Origin: Lentisphaera profundi
Lineage (GTDB): Bacteria > Verrucomicrobiota > Lentisphaeria > Lentisphaerales > Lentisphaeraceae
Direction of reading: 5' to 3'
Length of the DNA: 64,000 nucleotides
Assembly (NCBI RefSeq): GCF_028728065.1
Contig: NZ_CP117811.1
Location: 1,302,001 to 1,366,000, forward strand
Of this stretch, positions 43,540-54,119 are shown in pieces. The first letter of the stretch is position 1. The number at the start of each line of letters is the position of its first letter. The notes beneath the pieces are model-generated. The model was not told the DNA's origin. It did no database searches and was given only the letters and a program-made list of their open reading frames with translations. Both the position numbers and the translations under genes were made by a program.

Positions 43540-45432
43540 TTATTCAAAAACGAAATCATTGAGCGTCAAGAGAGTGTTTTGATGATTGAGTTCCAAGCTG
43601 TCGTGAAGCGCTAAAGCTAAGTCAAAGTGGCCTTCTCTGGTGAGGGTCTCCATTTTTTTAGAAATTTCTCGTACAGTATTAAAACCAAGACTAGCAGCTC
43701 CGCCAGCGTACTTATGAGCGTAGCGAATAAATTGTTCTTGATCTTTGGCGAGAGCTGCCGTTTTAATTTCTTTCAGCATTCCTTGAACTTCTTTTAAGTA
43801 GATCTCGATCAGCTTATGAAAACCTTCTGCACCTAAAGATTCGTGGATATCGAGTAACATTCTTGAGTCGATGAGTTCAAATGCTGCATGAGTAGGCTCT
43901 TTAAGCAGAGATACTTCATCTGATTTTTGGATTAATTTACTTACGGTTTTTAATAAAAGTTGCTTCGAATAAGGCTTGGGGAGATAAGAATTGATACCCA
44001 GTTTCAGGTAGCGTTCGCGATCTCCTTCCATCGCATTTGCAGTGACCGCAATAATGGGAACGTGTTGGTAGGCGGCTTTTGTTTCTCGAATAACTTTGGT
44101 AGTTTCTAAGCCATCCATTCCAGGCATTTGAATATCCATGAGGATTAAATCAAAATGATCCGATTTCAGGAATTCAATAACTTCAAAACCATTCTCCGCA
44201 GTCTTTATATAGTGTTGTTTATCGCTGTTTAGATAAGAGTGCATGACCCTTTGGTTGACTAAATTATCTTCGGCAATCAGTATTCTAAGTGCAGGTAGAT
44301 GTAAGTCGGATGTTTCTTTTTTGAGAAGAGCTTTATTTGTAACTGGTAGGCTAATAGTAAAACTAAAAGTCGAGCCTTCTCCAGGGTTGGAATTCAATTC
44401 GAGATTGGAATTCATGCATTGCAAAATCATTTCTGATATAGGTATACCTAAGCCCGTGCCTTCGTTTTTGCGAGAATGCGAATTATCCACTTGGGCAAAT
44501 TTAGAGAAAATCAGTTCGTTTTCCTCAGGGCTAATACCTATTCCCGTATCACTAACGGATATGGTGATTTTTGCATGTTCACACTTGAGCTCATCGAGCT
44601 TGAGTTGGAGTTTGATGTGACCTTGATCAGTAAACTTCACGGCATTTGAGACCAAGTTGGAAATGATTTGTCGCAAACGATTTTTGTCCCCCATGAGGAT
44701 CAGTTCTTTAAGTTCTTGGCAGGTATCGATAGAGAGAGTAAGCTTTTCTTTATTACAGCTAGTTTTGGCAAGGTCTATAACTTGTAAGCAGAGCGAGAAT
44801 AGGGAGAAAGCTTCGGGGCGTAAGGTGAGCTGATGGTCCTCAAGTTTGGCAAAATCTAGGATATTATTTACAAGGTTAAGAAGTGCCTCTGAGGAATGGC
44901 AAATAATGTTAACTAATTCAGTCTGGCGTGTGTTGATGTTGGTTTCTTGTAAAATATTGAGAATCCCAATAATGCCATTGAGCGGAGTCCGTATTTCGTG
45001 ACTCATGGTCGCTGCAAACTCAGATTTTATTTGTAAGGCATTTTCTAGGTTGCGATTAATTTCTTCTTGAGCCAGTAATTTTTTGACTCGAGAAGAAAAT
45101 TCTTCACTACAAATGGGTGGGTAGATGAGGTCACTGCAATTGAGATTATAATAAGCTTGGATTTCTTCCGGATTAAACTTAGGTAAAATAATGAAGGTAT
45201 TTTGAGTTTTTAAATTTTGCGAGATATCTTCTAAACAAAAACTTTGGTGATCAATATTTTTGTGGTGATCGATGATAATTAGAGAGAGCAGATGCTCAGA
45301 CTCGAGTTTTTTTAATTCTTCAATATCCTCACAATGGTAAAGGTGAATTAAACTATGGTCTAAATATTGATTGATTTGATGAAAACTCTCTTTGGTAGTA
45401 TTGCAGACGGCTACATGAGCTAGCTTATTCAT
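43540..45432 (-). CDS. Hybrid histidine kinase (HisKA-ATPase-receiver-Hpt)
   Basis: In this 630-aa cytoplasmic kinase a degenerate receiver-like domain (1-120, LIIIDHHKN) precedes the phosphoacceptor His145 in MSHEIRTPLNG. The ATPase domain has SNLVSNAVKF, DTGIGI and GTGLGIPIS. A true receiver (about 382-500) has Asp433 in LILMDIQMPGMDG, and an Hpt domain has His573 in YAHKYAGGAASLG. This is a complete internal phosphorelay with no membrane segment. It lies 12 bases downstream of the cysteine desulfurase gene, possibly co-transcribed. The output regulator is not in the window. Confidence 0.92.
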   Translation of the reverse strand: MNKLAHVAVCNTTKESFHQINQYLDHSLIHLYHCEDIEELKKLESEHLLSLIIIDHHKNIDHQSFCLEDISQNLKTQNTFIILPKFNPEEIQAYYNLNCSDLIYPPICSEEFSSRVKKLLAQEEINRNLENALQIKSEFAATMSHEIRTPLNGIIGILNILQETNINTRQTELVNIICHSSEALLNLVNNILDFAKLEDHQLTLRPEAFSLFSLCLQVIDLAKTSCNKEKLTLSIDTCQELKELILMGDKNRLRQIISNLVSNAVKFTDQGHIKLQLKLDELKCEHAKITISVSDTGIGISPEENELIFSKFAQVDNSHSRKNEGTGLGIPISEMILQCMNSNLELNSNPGEGSTFSFTISLPVTNKALLKKETSDLHLPALRILIAEDNLVNQRVMHSYLNSDKQHYIKTAENGFEVIEFLKSDHFDLILMDIQMPGMDGLETTKVIRETKAAYQHVPIIAVTANAMEGDRERYLKLGINSYLPKPYSKQLLLKTVSKLIQKSDEVSLLKEPTHAAFELIDSRMLLDIHESLGAEGFHKLIEIYLKEVQGMLKEIKTAALAKDQEQFIRYAHKYAGGAASLGFNTVREISKKMETLTREGHFDLALALHDSLELNHQNTLLTLNDFVFE

Positions 45433-45444
45433 TTCATCTCCTCT

Positions 45445-46584
45445 TTAATAGTCAATAATAATTTTTTGTAGTTCTTCTATGAAATTTATGATGTCATTTT
45501 CTGTGTTTTGCCAAGCCATACTAATGCGCAGTACTCCAAAGCCATTTTGATCATTTAGACCAAGGCTTTTTAAGGCAGGACTAATTTGTTTACTATCGGC
45601 TGAGCAGGCACTACCCGTACCTAAGATGATACCTTTACTTGCCAATGCTCGCATTAAAATAGCGCCTTGCATATTTTTAAAATTGGCCAAAAGAACGTAA
45701 GGAGAGGCACTGGCACATGAAATGATATTCACAGCGCAGTCATTACTATTTTTTTGTTTTAAATTTGATAAAAGTTTACGGCACAAAAGATTGAGCTCAT
45801 TAATTTTTTGATAACGTCTTACTTTCTCTTTTTTATTGAATTCAGCGGCAAAACCTAATGCCGCAGCAGCTGCTGCGTCAAGAGTACCAGATCGTAAACC
45901 TTCTTGTTGACCACCGCCGTAGAGTAGGGGATTCGGGAGATGTTTATTACTCACAATAAGTGCGCCACTACTATTTGGACCATGAAATTTGTGTCCGGCA
46001 AATGAGAGTGAGCTAATGCCCCAGTCATCCATATCAATATCTCTTTTTCCAAATCCTTGTACCGCATCGATATGAACATGGATTGAGCTGCCATAGGTGA
46101 GCTCACTCAAGCGATCTATATCGAGGAGACCGCCGGTTTCATTATGCAGCAGAGTGAGTGAAATGAGACGTGTATTTTTATTGATGATTTGACTTAGATT
46201 AGATAAATCGGGAGCACCAGTTTTGTCCAGAGCTAAATAATGAATGATAACAGACTTTTTTTTCAGTTCTTTGATCACATTGAGAATGGAAGGATGCTCA
46301 GCTTCACAAGTGATGATTTCATCACCTTCCTTGAGTTCGACTCCGAGCAGGGCCAAGTTATTGGCTTCAGTTCCACCACTAGTGAAAATAACACGGTAAT
46401 CTATAGGAGATGCTTGTGCAGCTTTTAAAATCTTTAAGCAAGCGGTTTCTGCAACTCTTAGGCATTCTCGAGAGAGTGTGTGACCCGCATGAGGGTTGGC
46501 ATAGTATTTCTCGATGGCTTCGAAGTAAAAGTTTTTGATTTCGGGCAAGAGGGGAGTTGATGCCGCGTTATCAAGATAAATCAT
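45445..46584 (-). CDS. Cysteine desulfurase (NifS/IscS family)
   Basis: This protein of about 379 aa starts at ATG 46584 (MIYLDNAASTPLLPE). PLP is bound by the lysine in SLSFAGHKFHGPNSSG. FTSGGTEANNLALLG, HIDAVQGFGK and the catalytic Cys in GTGSACSADSKQ are present. It mobilises sulfur from cysteine for Fe-S clusters or tRNA thiolation. The longer frame upstream of 46584 overlaps the preceding gene and lacks family similarity, so I reject it. No iscU-like partner is adjacent. Confidence 0.92.
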   Translation of the reverse strand: MIYLDNAASTPLLPEIKNFYFEAIEKYYANPHAGHTLSRECLRVAETACLKILKAAQASPIDYRVIFTSGGTEANNLALLGVELKEGDEIITCEAEHPSILNVIKELKKKSVIIHYLALDKTGAPDLSNLSQIINKNTRLISLTLLHNETGGLLDIDRLSELTYGSSIHVHIDAVQGFGKRDIDMDDWGISSLSFAGHKFHGPNSSGALIVSNKHLPNPLLYGGGQQEGLRSGTLDAAAAAALGFAAEFNKKEKVRRYQKINELNLLCRKLLSNLKQKNSNDCAVNIISCASASPYVLLANFKNMQGAILMRALASKGIILGTGSACSADSKQISPALKSLGLNDQNGFGVLRISMAWQNTENDIINFIEELQKIIIDY

Positions 46585-47101
46585 TTTGTAATTTCCAAGA
46601 GCTGAATAAATTAAGTAAGGCTTGGCGGGTATAGGTTTTCCTAATGAGTTGGCCTTGAGTAATGAGACCAATAGCCCCACCAAGTGAGCCAATATCAGGA
46701 TTGGACGTAAAACCAGTTTTGACTAAGGCCTGAGAGAGTTCCAAATGTTCATTTTCAATAACTTTTTGAACTTCATGGGGTAACTGAAAAGAAGATGAAC
46801 TCGCAAAGAATGTTTCACTACCATCCCATAGGCAAACACAAGAAATATTGAGCAGCTTACCCTCTATATGATAGCATCCATCTTCAATACCTACAGAGAA
46901 AGTAGCATCATCATTACAAGCTGATTTAGCTCTATTAATGGCGCCCGCATAGCTTTCTTTCAAGCATCTGGGTTGAGCTTTAACTCCTGAGTCCACATCA
47001 ATGGATATAAGCTTTGCTGGGATATTTTGAGCTTCGAGTTCTTCTGTGAGTGCTTGGACTTTAGCAAGATTGCGAGTGCCGATATGGACTCGCATAGTCA
47101 T
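46571..47101 (-). CDS. Inosine/xanthosine triphosphatase (YjjX/DUF84 family)
   Basis: In this 176-aa house-cleaning NTPase, the start MRVHIGTRNLAKVQALTEEL gives the nucleotide-binding segment. KESYAGAINRAKSA and FSVGIEDGCYHIEG are family blocks, and the C-terminal GSLGGAIGLITQGQLIRKTY is diagnostic. It hydrolyses non-canonical purine triphosphates such as ITP and XTP. Its ATG overlaps the upstream stop (TAATG), and its 3' end overlaps the cysteine desulfurase start by 14 bases. Confidence 0.88.
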   Translation of the reverse strand: MTMRVHIGTRNLAKVQALTEELEAQNIPAKLISIDVDSGVKAQPRCLKESYAGAINRAKSACNDDATFSVGIEDGCYHIEGKLLNISCVCLWDGSETFFASSSSFQLPHEVQKVIENEHLELSQALVKTGFTSNPDIGSLGGAIGLITQGQLIRKTYTRQALLNLFSSWKLQNDLS

Positions 47102-47937
47102 TAACGTTTTTTCTTAATGCTGATTTTTTTACGTGCTCCACCAGTTCGAAGTTTTTTCGGAGCAGGGCTTGCTGCAGCTTCATCTACAGGAGCAGGTGTT
47201 GAAGCATTACCAGCTTTAGTCGAATTTCCTGTTTTAGGGGCAGGTGATTTCATTTTTGACTTTCCTGCTTTTAGTGAACGAGCACGTGAAGGCTTTTTCA
47301 TTCTTGCAGAAGTAGCTGTCGTGATTTTACTTTGGGTCTTGCCTGTAACTGCAGGTTCTGCTAAAGCTTTTGGAGCAGGAACATCAGCAGGCATGGGAGC
47401 AGCTGCTAAAACATTGCCATTGCGTACAAGGTAGACCATGTTAGAAACCTTTTCGTAACCTTTAGAATCAGAGGCATGGTAGACGTCGTTGAGGTAAAGT
47501 AAAAGAGCTTCAGGAAGTGCGGTAGCAATAATTGTATTGCGATTTGGCACGGCAAAACCGACAGATTTTGTGCCAAAATGCTCTTGGATTTCAATAAGAA
47601 GCTTTTTGCGTAAGATACTGCTTGCTGTTAGGTCATCACCTTCACGCTTAAGTAGTGTATGAGTCTCGCCTTGGTACTTAACTTCAACGGGTTCCCATTC
47701 GGGTTCATCACGTTTGTCTAAGGCTTGTAAGGCAAGGCCTTCAACAAATTCAAGTGTCCAGTTATTCTCTAGAGCTTCTCTTCTACCGATAAAGTGAGTT
47801 TGGCCATTTTGTTTGAAACCAAAAGTTACAAGAGCTCTGCTATCGTTGCTATTAGCAATCAGGTCACGGTGAAGGATTTGGTCGATGTTACTGATCTTGA
47901 GGTTACTAAGAATAGGTACAGGTACAACTTCTGTCAT
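47101..47937 (-). CDS. Unrecognised 278-aa protein with basic low-complexity tail
   Basis: Residues 1-185 form a globular part containing FVEGLALQALDKRDEPEWEP and SVGFAVPNRNTIIATALPEA. The latter is reminiscent of DUF1444-type proteins, but I do not assert it. The last 90 residues are Ala/Pro/Lys-rich and end ARKKISIKKKR, a histone-like or RNA-binding tail. It is the first gene of an operon with the ITPase, desulfurase and perhaps the hybrid kinase. The tail is unusual among the neighbours. Confidence 0.6.
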   Translation of the reverse strand: MTEVVPVPILSNLKISNIDQILHRDLIANSNDSRALVTFGFKQNGQTHFIGRREALENNWTLEFVEGLALQALDKRDEPEWEPVEVKYQGETHTLLKREGDDLTASSILRKKLLIEIQEHFGTKSVGFAVPNRNTIIATALPEALLLYLNDVYHASDSKGYEKVSNMVYLVRNGNVLAAAPMPADVPAPKALAEPAVTGKTQSKITTATSARMKKPSRARSLKAGKSKMKSPAPKTGNSTKAGNASTPAPVDEAAASPAPKKLRTGGARKKISIKKKR

Positions 47938-48174
47938 TTTGAACTCCTAAAATTATTATATTGAATAAGTTAGATCTAGCTAGCTGATAATCAATTTTAG
48001 CATTTGTCTATTAAATGAAAAAAGTAAAGAAAAGGGGGTAAAGTGTCCACTAGAAAAGTATAAACGAAAAAATGACTCGAAGCTAAATTCATATTATTAT
48101 TTTATCATATAGCGATCATAAAGATTTTTTTTGAAGATTTGCCATCATATATTGAATTTAAATAATGGGTGATT

Positions 48175-49677
48175 ATGTCAAAAAAAGAATACGATGTGTT
48201 AGTGATAGGTGGTGGAATTAATGGTGCTGTAAGTGCGGCTAACATTTCCTATCAAGGTTTGAAAGTAGCATTGGTAGATCAGGGTGATTATGCTTCGATG
48301 ACGAGTCAAGCATCTTCCAATATGATTTGGGGTGGGATAAAGTATCTACAGTCAGGTGAATTAAGCTTGGTAAAAGCTCTCTGCGAATCACGCAATCGTT
48401 TACTACAAGCTTATCCCGATAGAGTGAGAGAAATCTCTTATTTTACTAGTTTTTATAAAGGCAACCCTTATTCAGCTAAATTGATTTACGCAGGTGCGTG
48501 GTTTTATTGGCTCATGGGTTCATGTAAAACTTTTAAACCTCGATATGTAAAAGCTAATAAAGTTCGTCACGAAGCACCCTTGCTAAAACAAGAAGGTTTG
48601 AGTGCAGCTGTGTCTTATGCTGACGCCTATTTACCCGATAATGATGCTCGTTTTGTTTATCAATTTGTGCGAGATGCGCAAAAACGAGGAGCCCAATGCT
48701 TTAATTATACCCGAGTAGAAAGTGTAAAATTTCAAGAAGGCGCATGGCACATTCATTTATGTGATATGCGTACGGGAGAGCAGCAAGAAATACGAGCGAA
48801 ATCATTGGTGAATGCTTGCGGCCCACAGATCAATGCTTTTAAGCAAGATATTGCAGTAGATAATCAGTTAGCATTTTCAAAAGGAGTGCATTTAATTGTC
48901 CCTAAAATTGGCCCGTCGGATCGCGTATTAACCTTTTTTTCAAAAGATGGACGCTTATTTTTTGTTTTGCCGATGGGAAATCGCAGTTGTATTGGCACCA
49001 CTGATACTCGTGTAAAGAGTCATCAATGCGAAGTGACCCAAGGAGATAGGCAGTTTATTCTCGATAATATTAATTCTTATTTAAATGATTATAAGGACCT
49101 CAGTTTAAAAGATATTATTTCAGAGCGCTGTGGTGTGCGCACGCTTATTGTTGAAGGTGATGATACGGGGGAAGACTGGATCAAACTCACCCGAAAGCAT
49201 AAGATCGAGATCAATAAGCATGAGCAGGTCCTGAGTATTTTAGGAGGAAAAATTACTGATTGTCTAAATGTGGGAGAGGAAGTAGGGGTAGCTATTTGTT
49301 CGATCTTGAATACACCTTACCGAGAAGGTCTTTGGTATGGAGAGGACGAGGGCAAAGAAGCCTTTATTAAAACTGCAAAAAAAATGCATTTACCGGATAG
49401 TTTTGATGGCTTAAGTACGCCGCCAGATCACTTATGGAGGCGCTATGGTAGTGCGGCATCCCAAATCTTGGAATTGATAAAAGAAGATCGAGATTTAGCG
49501 ACAGAAATTCATCCCGGTAGTGGCTACTTGAAGGCTGAGTTCGTCTATATGGGTAGAGAGGAGCAAGTCAATACTTTAGAAGATGTACTAAGGCGTCGCA
49601 CTAGTTTGGCGATGGAATACAGAATGGAGGACATGAACCTCGACTTAATGCGAGACTTACTTGGGCTTAAAAACTAA
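48175..49677 (+). CDS. glpD: FAD-dependent glycerol-3-phosphate dehydrogenase
   Basis: This protein of about 500 aa has an N-terminal dinucleotide-binding motif DVLVIGGGINGAVSAA, followed by ASSNMIWGGIKYLQSGE, a hallmark of GlpD. GTTDTRVKSHQCEVTQGD and the C-terminal ILGGKITDCLNVGEEV complete the family. It oxidises sn-glycerol-3-phosphate to dihydroxyacetone phosphate at the membrane. I prefer ATG 48175 over GTG 48169, as only two codons separate them. The convergent glycerophosphodiesterase on the other strand could supply its substrate. Confidence 0.92.
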   Translation: MSKKEYDVLVIGGGINGAVSAANISYQGLKVALVDQGDYASMTSQASSNMIWGGIKYLQSGELSLVKALCESRNRLLQAYPDRVREISYFTSFYKGNPYSAKLIYAGAWFYWLMGSCKTFKPRYVKANKVRHEAPLLKQEGLSAAVSYADAYLPDNDARFVYQFVRDAQKRGAQCFNYTRVESVKFQEGAWHIHLCDMRTGEQQEIRAKSLVNACGPQINAFKQDIAVDNQLAFSKGVHLIVPKIGPSDRVLTFFSKDGRLFFVLPMGNRSCIGTTDTRVKSHQCEVTQGDRQFILDNINSYLNDYKDLSLKDIISERCGVRTLIVEGDDTGEDWIKLTRKHKIEINKHEQVLSILGGKITDCLNVGEEVGVAICSILNTPYREGLWYGEDEGKEAFIKTAKKMHLPDSFDGLSTPPDHLWRRYGSAASQILELIKEDRDLATEIHPGSGYLKAEFVYMGREEQVNTLEDVLRRRTSLAMEYRMEDMNLDLMRDLLGLKN

Positions 49678-49697
49678 GTTCCTTTACAAAATCTATC

Positions 49698-49904
49698 TTA
49701 GTAGTGCGGGGGCCTTTGGTTCATATCAATGGGATCTTGTTCAACGTTATCTTTCATGAGTTTGAGTTCATGTTGGATCTCTTGAATCTCCATTTGTTGA
49801 TTAGTAATCACTTCATTGAGCGTTTCAATGAGGTCGTCCTGCATACTACTTAGAGTTTCTAACCTGATAAGGCGTTGGTTTAATTCAGGGTCAATCGTAT
49901 TCAT
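49698..49904 (-). CDS. slyX: SlyX family protein
   Basis: This is a 68-aa coiled-coil protein starting at ATG 49904 (MNTIDPELNQRLIRLE). The heptad-rich middle has NEVITNQQMEIQEIQHEL, and the C-terminus is NQRPPHY, the conserved end of SlyX. Its role is unknown. The ATG overlaps the end of the upstream glycerophosphodiesterase by four bases, so they are co-translated. Confidence 0.85.
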   Translation of the reverse strand: MNTIDPELNQRLIRLETLSSMQDDLIETLNEVITNQQMEIQEIQHELKLMKDNVEQDPIDMNQRPPHY

Positions 49905-50617
49905 TTTAAATCCTTTAATTGCTCGCGGATAAGTCCAGGACAATTACTTGAAATGGAATGGCAAGCAAGTTCAGTAAGTTCTTGGAAGCGCTTCGGGGAA
50001 TCAACCGTCCAACAATTAATTTTTCCTTGTTTGAACGTTTGAATAAATTCTTGATCAATATGACTGGCGTTGGCACTAATTCCATCAAAATTATACTTCT
50101 CAATGATTTTTTTTATTTCAATGAGATTTGGCTTTCGTATTCCTTGACTCATACGGAACTTACGGATCCATAATATTTCAATTTTAGGACAAAGTTCTCG
50201 GAGGCGAATTAATGTGGGTAAACGAAAGGAAATGACTGTGACATTTTCAATTGGAATTTGCGAGGCACGCAAAATCTGCATGAGTTCTTGTTCGATTTGG
50301 CGACCACACTTCAATTCAATAATGAGCTTTTTTCCTTTAGGTAAGCAGGCTAAAACTTCCTTTAATTCAGGAATGTGATAAGAACTCAATTTGCGGATTT
50401 CGCTAAGGTTTAAGCATTTTGTGCGACTTTGTGTCCCCAGTAAGCGTTGAGTATTTAAATCGTGAAAAGCAATGATTTTGCGATCGGTAGTAAGTAAAAA
50501 ATCAGCTTCTATTCCATCGGCACCTTGTACGAAAGCTAATTTAAATGCCTCTAGGGTATTTTCTTTAGCGTCCGCACTCGCTCCACGGTGGGCAATCAGA
50601 AGTGATTTTGATTTCAT
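49901..50617 (-). CDS. Glycerophosphodiester phosphodiesterase
   Basis: This 238-aa cytoplasmic GDPD enzyme is of the UgpQ type. LLIAHRGASADAKENTLEAF and then GADGIEADFLLTTDRKIIAFHD carry the catalytic His pair and metal-binding Glu/Asp. LIIELKCG and NCWTVDSPKRF complete the TIM barrel. It releases glycerol-3-phosphate from deacylated phospholipids, which fits the neighbouring glpD. There is no signal peptide. It is two bases downstream of the leucine-rich-repeat gene. Confidence 0.92.
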   Translation of the reverse strand: MKSKSLLIAHRGASADAKENTLEAFKLAFVQGADGIEADFLLTTDRKIIAFHDLNTQRLLGTQSRTKCLNLSEIRKLSSYHIPELKEVLACLPKGKKLIIELKCGRQIEQELMQILRASQIPIENVTVISFRLPTLIRLRELCPKIEILWIRKFRMSQGIRKPNLIEIKKIIEKYNFDGISANASHIDQEFIQTFKQGKINCWTVDSPKRFQELTELACHSISSNCPGLIREQLKDLK

Positions 50618-50619
50618 TC

Positions 50620-51776
50620 TTAATTATCGATCTTAAAGCTACATTCAGGTAAAAGTTTCTTAAGAATTTCAATTTCTTCATTAGGGATATTGAGGCTATA
50701 AGTTACAGAACGCAATTTCTTCAGTTCATGTAGAGCTGTGAGATTTTTGATCTTTGTTTTTGATAAAATTAAAGAACTTAGGTTAGGGCAAGAGGCTAAA
50801 GGAGCCAGGTCCGTTATAGCGGTTTCGGAAATATTTAAATGCTGTAATTGTGTACAGCTACTTAAAGGCGTTAAATCAGTGACTTTTGTACCGTCTATGT
50901 TAAGTTTCTGGAGTTTGATTTTATTTTCTAAGAAAGACAGATGCGAAAGCAAGGCATCACTCACATCAAGCTCGATAAGCTGGGTGCAGTTTTCAAGAGC
51001 ATCGAGATTTTTCAATTTACGACACCATTTAAGTTTCACTTTCTTAAGTTTTTTGTGTTATTCAAGAAATCTACGTGGGTGATAGATTTATTATTTGATG
51101 AACTAAAGTTTTCTAAGGCCGTTAAGTTACTGAAGACTTGCATGTTTTTATCCGTTGCCTGAGGATTCATGTAAGTATCAAGTTTCTTGAGTTTAGATAG
51201 GGATGCCAGAGACGCATAGTCTTTAAAAGTGTGCTTATAACCGTAGAGACTAAGTTCTTCTAAATCCTTGGTATTTGCCAGGAAAGAAAGGTCGTCAATA
51301 GCACTCATATAAAAACTCAATTTCTTGAGCTTAGTCAGCTTGTTTAATGCCTGAGTATTAGTGACTCTGGTGGCATAGAAGTTAGCTTCTTCCATTTCAA
51401 TAAGTTCAGAAAGAGGACTTAGATCGATAGCCGTTTCTTCAGACTTCTCCCATTTCATGACCTTAAAAATACGCAACTCACTTAGTTTTGCGAGTGGCGC
51501 AAATGAATCAAGATTTTTGTTGCCATAGTCAGTACGGAGTTCTGTGGTCCAAGGACTATCTGAACATATTTTGGCAAAGGTATCCTGATCGATGTTTTGA
51601 CCAATATTGAGAATGAATTCATCCTTAGGTTCAAGTGCTTTTAATTTCTTGCGTGTATCAGAACTGTACTCTTTTATAGAAGCTCTATCGGCGGCAATGC
51701 TACTGTCTTTGGCGCTAAGAGTCGAAATAAGAAGAGCACTGCAAATGAAAAATTGTTTAAACATGGTTGTCCCCAA
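50620..51776 (-). CDS. Leucine-rich-repeat protein split by a -1 frameshift
   Basis: Two overlapping frames (51036-51776, 246 aa, and 50620-51039, 139 aa) make one secreted LRR protein of about 385 aa. It has a signal peptide (MFKQFFICSALLISTLSA) and internalin-like repeats such as LSELIEMEEANFYATRV and LASCPNLSSLILSKTKI. The first frame ends mid-repeat. A -1 shift at the heptamer A-AAA-AAC (about 51057-51063) gives an uninterrupted repeat reading NTKNLKKVKLKWCRKLKNL. It is either a sequencing/assembly slip in A6, a mutation, or programmed frameshifting. Confidence 0.75.
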
Positions 51777-52084
51777 AATTGTTTTTTGTACTATAGGACC
51801 GAGCTACATGATTTTATAAGATAAAGTTACTAAATTACAGTAAAAACTTTAATTAATCTTCTTAAGTTAGCTGTAAGGGTTCTGTTGTAGTGGAAAGCTT
51901 TGCATGAGCAAGAGACTATCACCTGGGGTAGTCAGCCGGTTTATTCTTTCGGCGTGAGTCTTTATAATCTATAGCCAGAGGCGATTATGGCCCATTCTTC
52001 GCCAGAGCTTGATAGGCATGCTAAAACTACAAATAAAAAAGGCGCCCCGTAAAGGACGCCTTTTGATCAATCAGTTAAAACTGA
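51777..52084. other. Intergenic region before the LRR gene, with groEL terminator
   Basis: Apart from the groEL terminator at 52035-52064, I see only AT-rich sequence, presumably containing the LRR-gene promoter on the - strand. No small gene is supported. Confidence 0.6.
52035..52064 (-). terminator. Intrinsic terminator of groEL
   Basis: On the - strand AAAAGGCGTCC pairs with GGGCGCCTTTT (one mismatch), followed by a T-run. It lies 20 bases after the groEL stop. Confidence 0.88.
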
Positions 52085-53746
<1,662 letters not shown>

Positions 53747-53752
53747 CTAAAA

Positions 53753-54040
53753 TTATTTTACGATTGCGAGGATGTCGTTCTGGTTGAGGATTTTATATTC
53801 CTGACCATCAGCTTTTACGGGTGTTCCGCCATACTGGGAAACAATAACTGTGTCGCCTTCGGCAACGTGAAAAGTGATTTCTTTGCCATTGCTATCAATA
53901 CCACCTGTGCCGATTGCAATAACTTTGGCTTCTTGTGGTTTTTCTTTAGCAGAGTCAGGGAGGATAATTCCGCCAACGCTTACTTCTTTCACTTCGATCT
54001 CTTGAACGAGAACGCGATCACCTAGAGGCTGAATGCTCAT
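53753..54040 (-). CDS. groES: Co-chaperonin GroES
   Basis: This 95-aa protein begins with IQPLGDRVLVQEIEVKEVSVGG, contains the mobile loop and IILPDSAKEKPQ, and ends YKILNQNDILAIVK. It caps GroEL. It follows dnaK by 79 bases that include a perfect hairpin. Confidence 0.96.
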   Translation of the reverse strand: MSIQPLGDRVLVQEIEVKEVSVGGIILPDSAKEKPQEAKVIAIGTGGIDSNGKEITFHVAEGDTVIVSQYGGTPVKADGQEYKILNQNDILAIVK

Positions 54041-54085
54041 AGTTGGTTTTCTCCGTATTAGGTTTTTGTTAGGTTGTAAAGGGAC

Positions 54086-54108
54086 GCTGACTCCACATTG
54101 GAGTCAGC
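54086..54108. promoter_or_regulatory. Hairpin between dnaK and groES
   Basis: GCTGACTCC and GGAGTCAGC form a perfect 9-bp stem with a 5-base loop. No T-run follows on the - strand, so it is more likely an mRNA processing/stability element or partial attenuator than a full terminator. It does not match the CIRCE consensus. Confidence 0.6.
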
Positions 54109-54119
54109 TAAATTATGAC

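Noticed and set aside
46585-46692. Longer N-terminus for the cysteine desulfurase
   Set aside because: The 36 extra codons overlap the ITPase gene and lack similarity; MIYLDNAAST is the standard start of the family.
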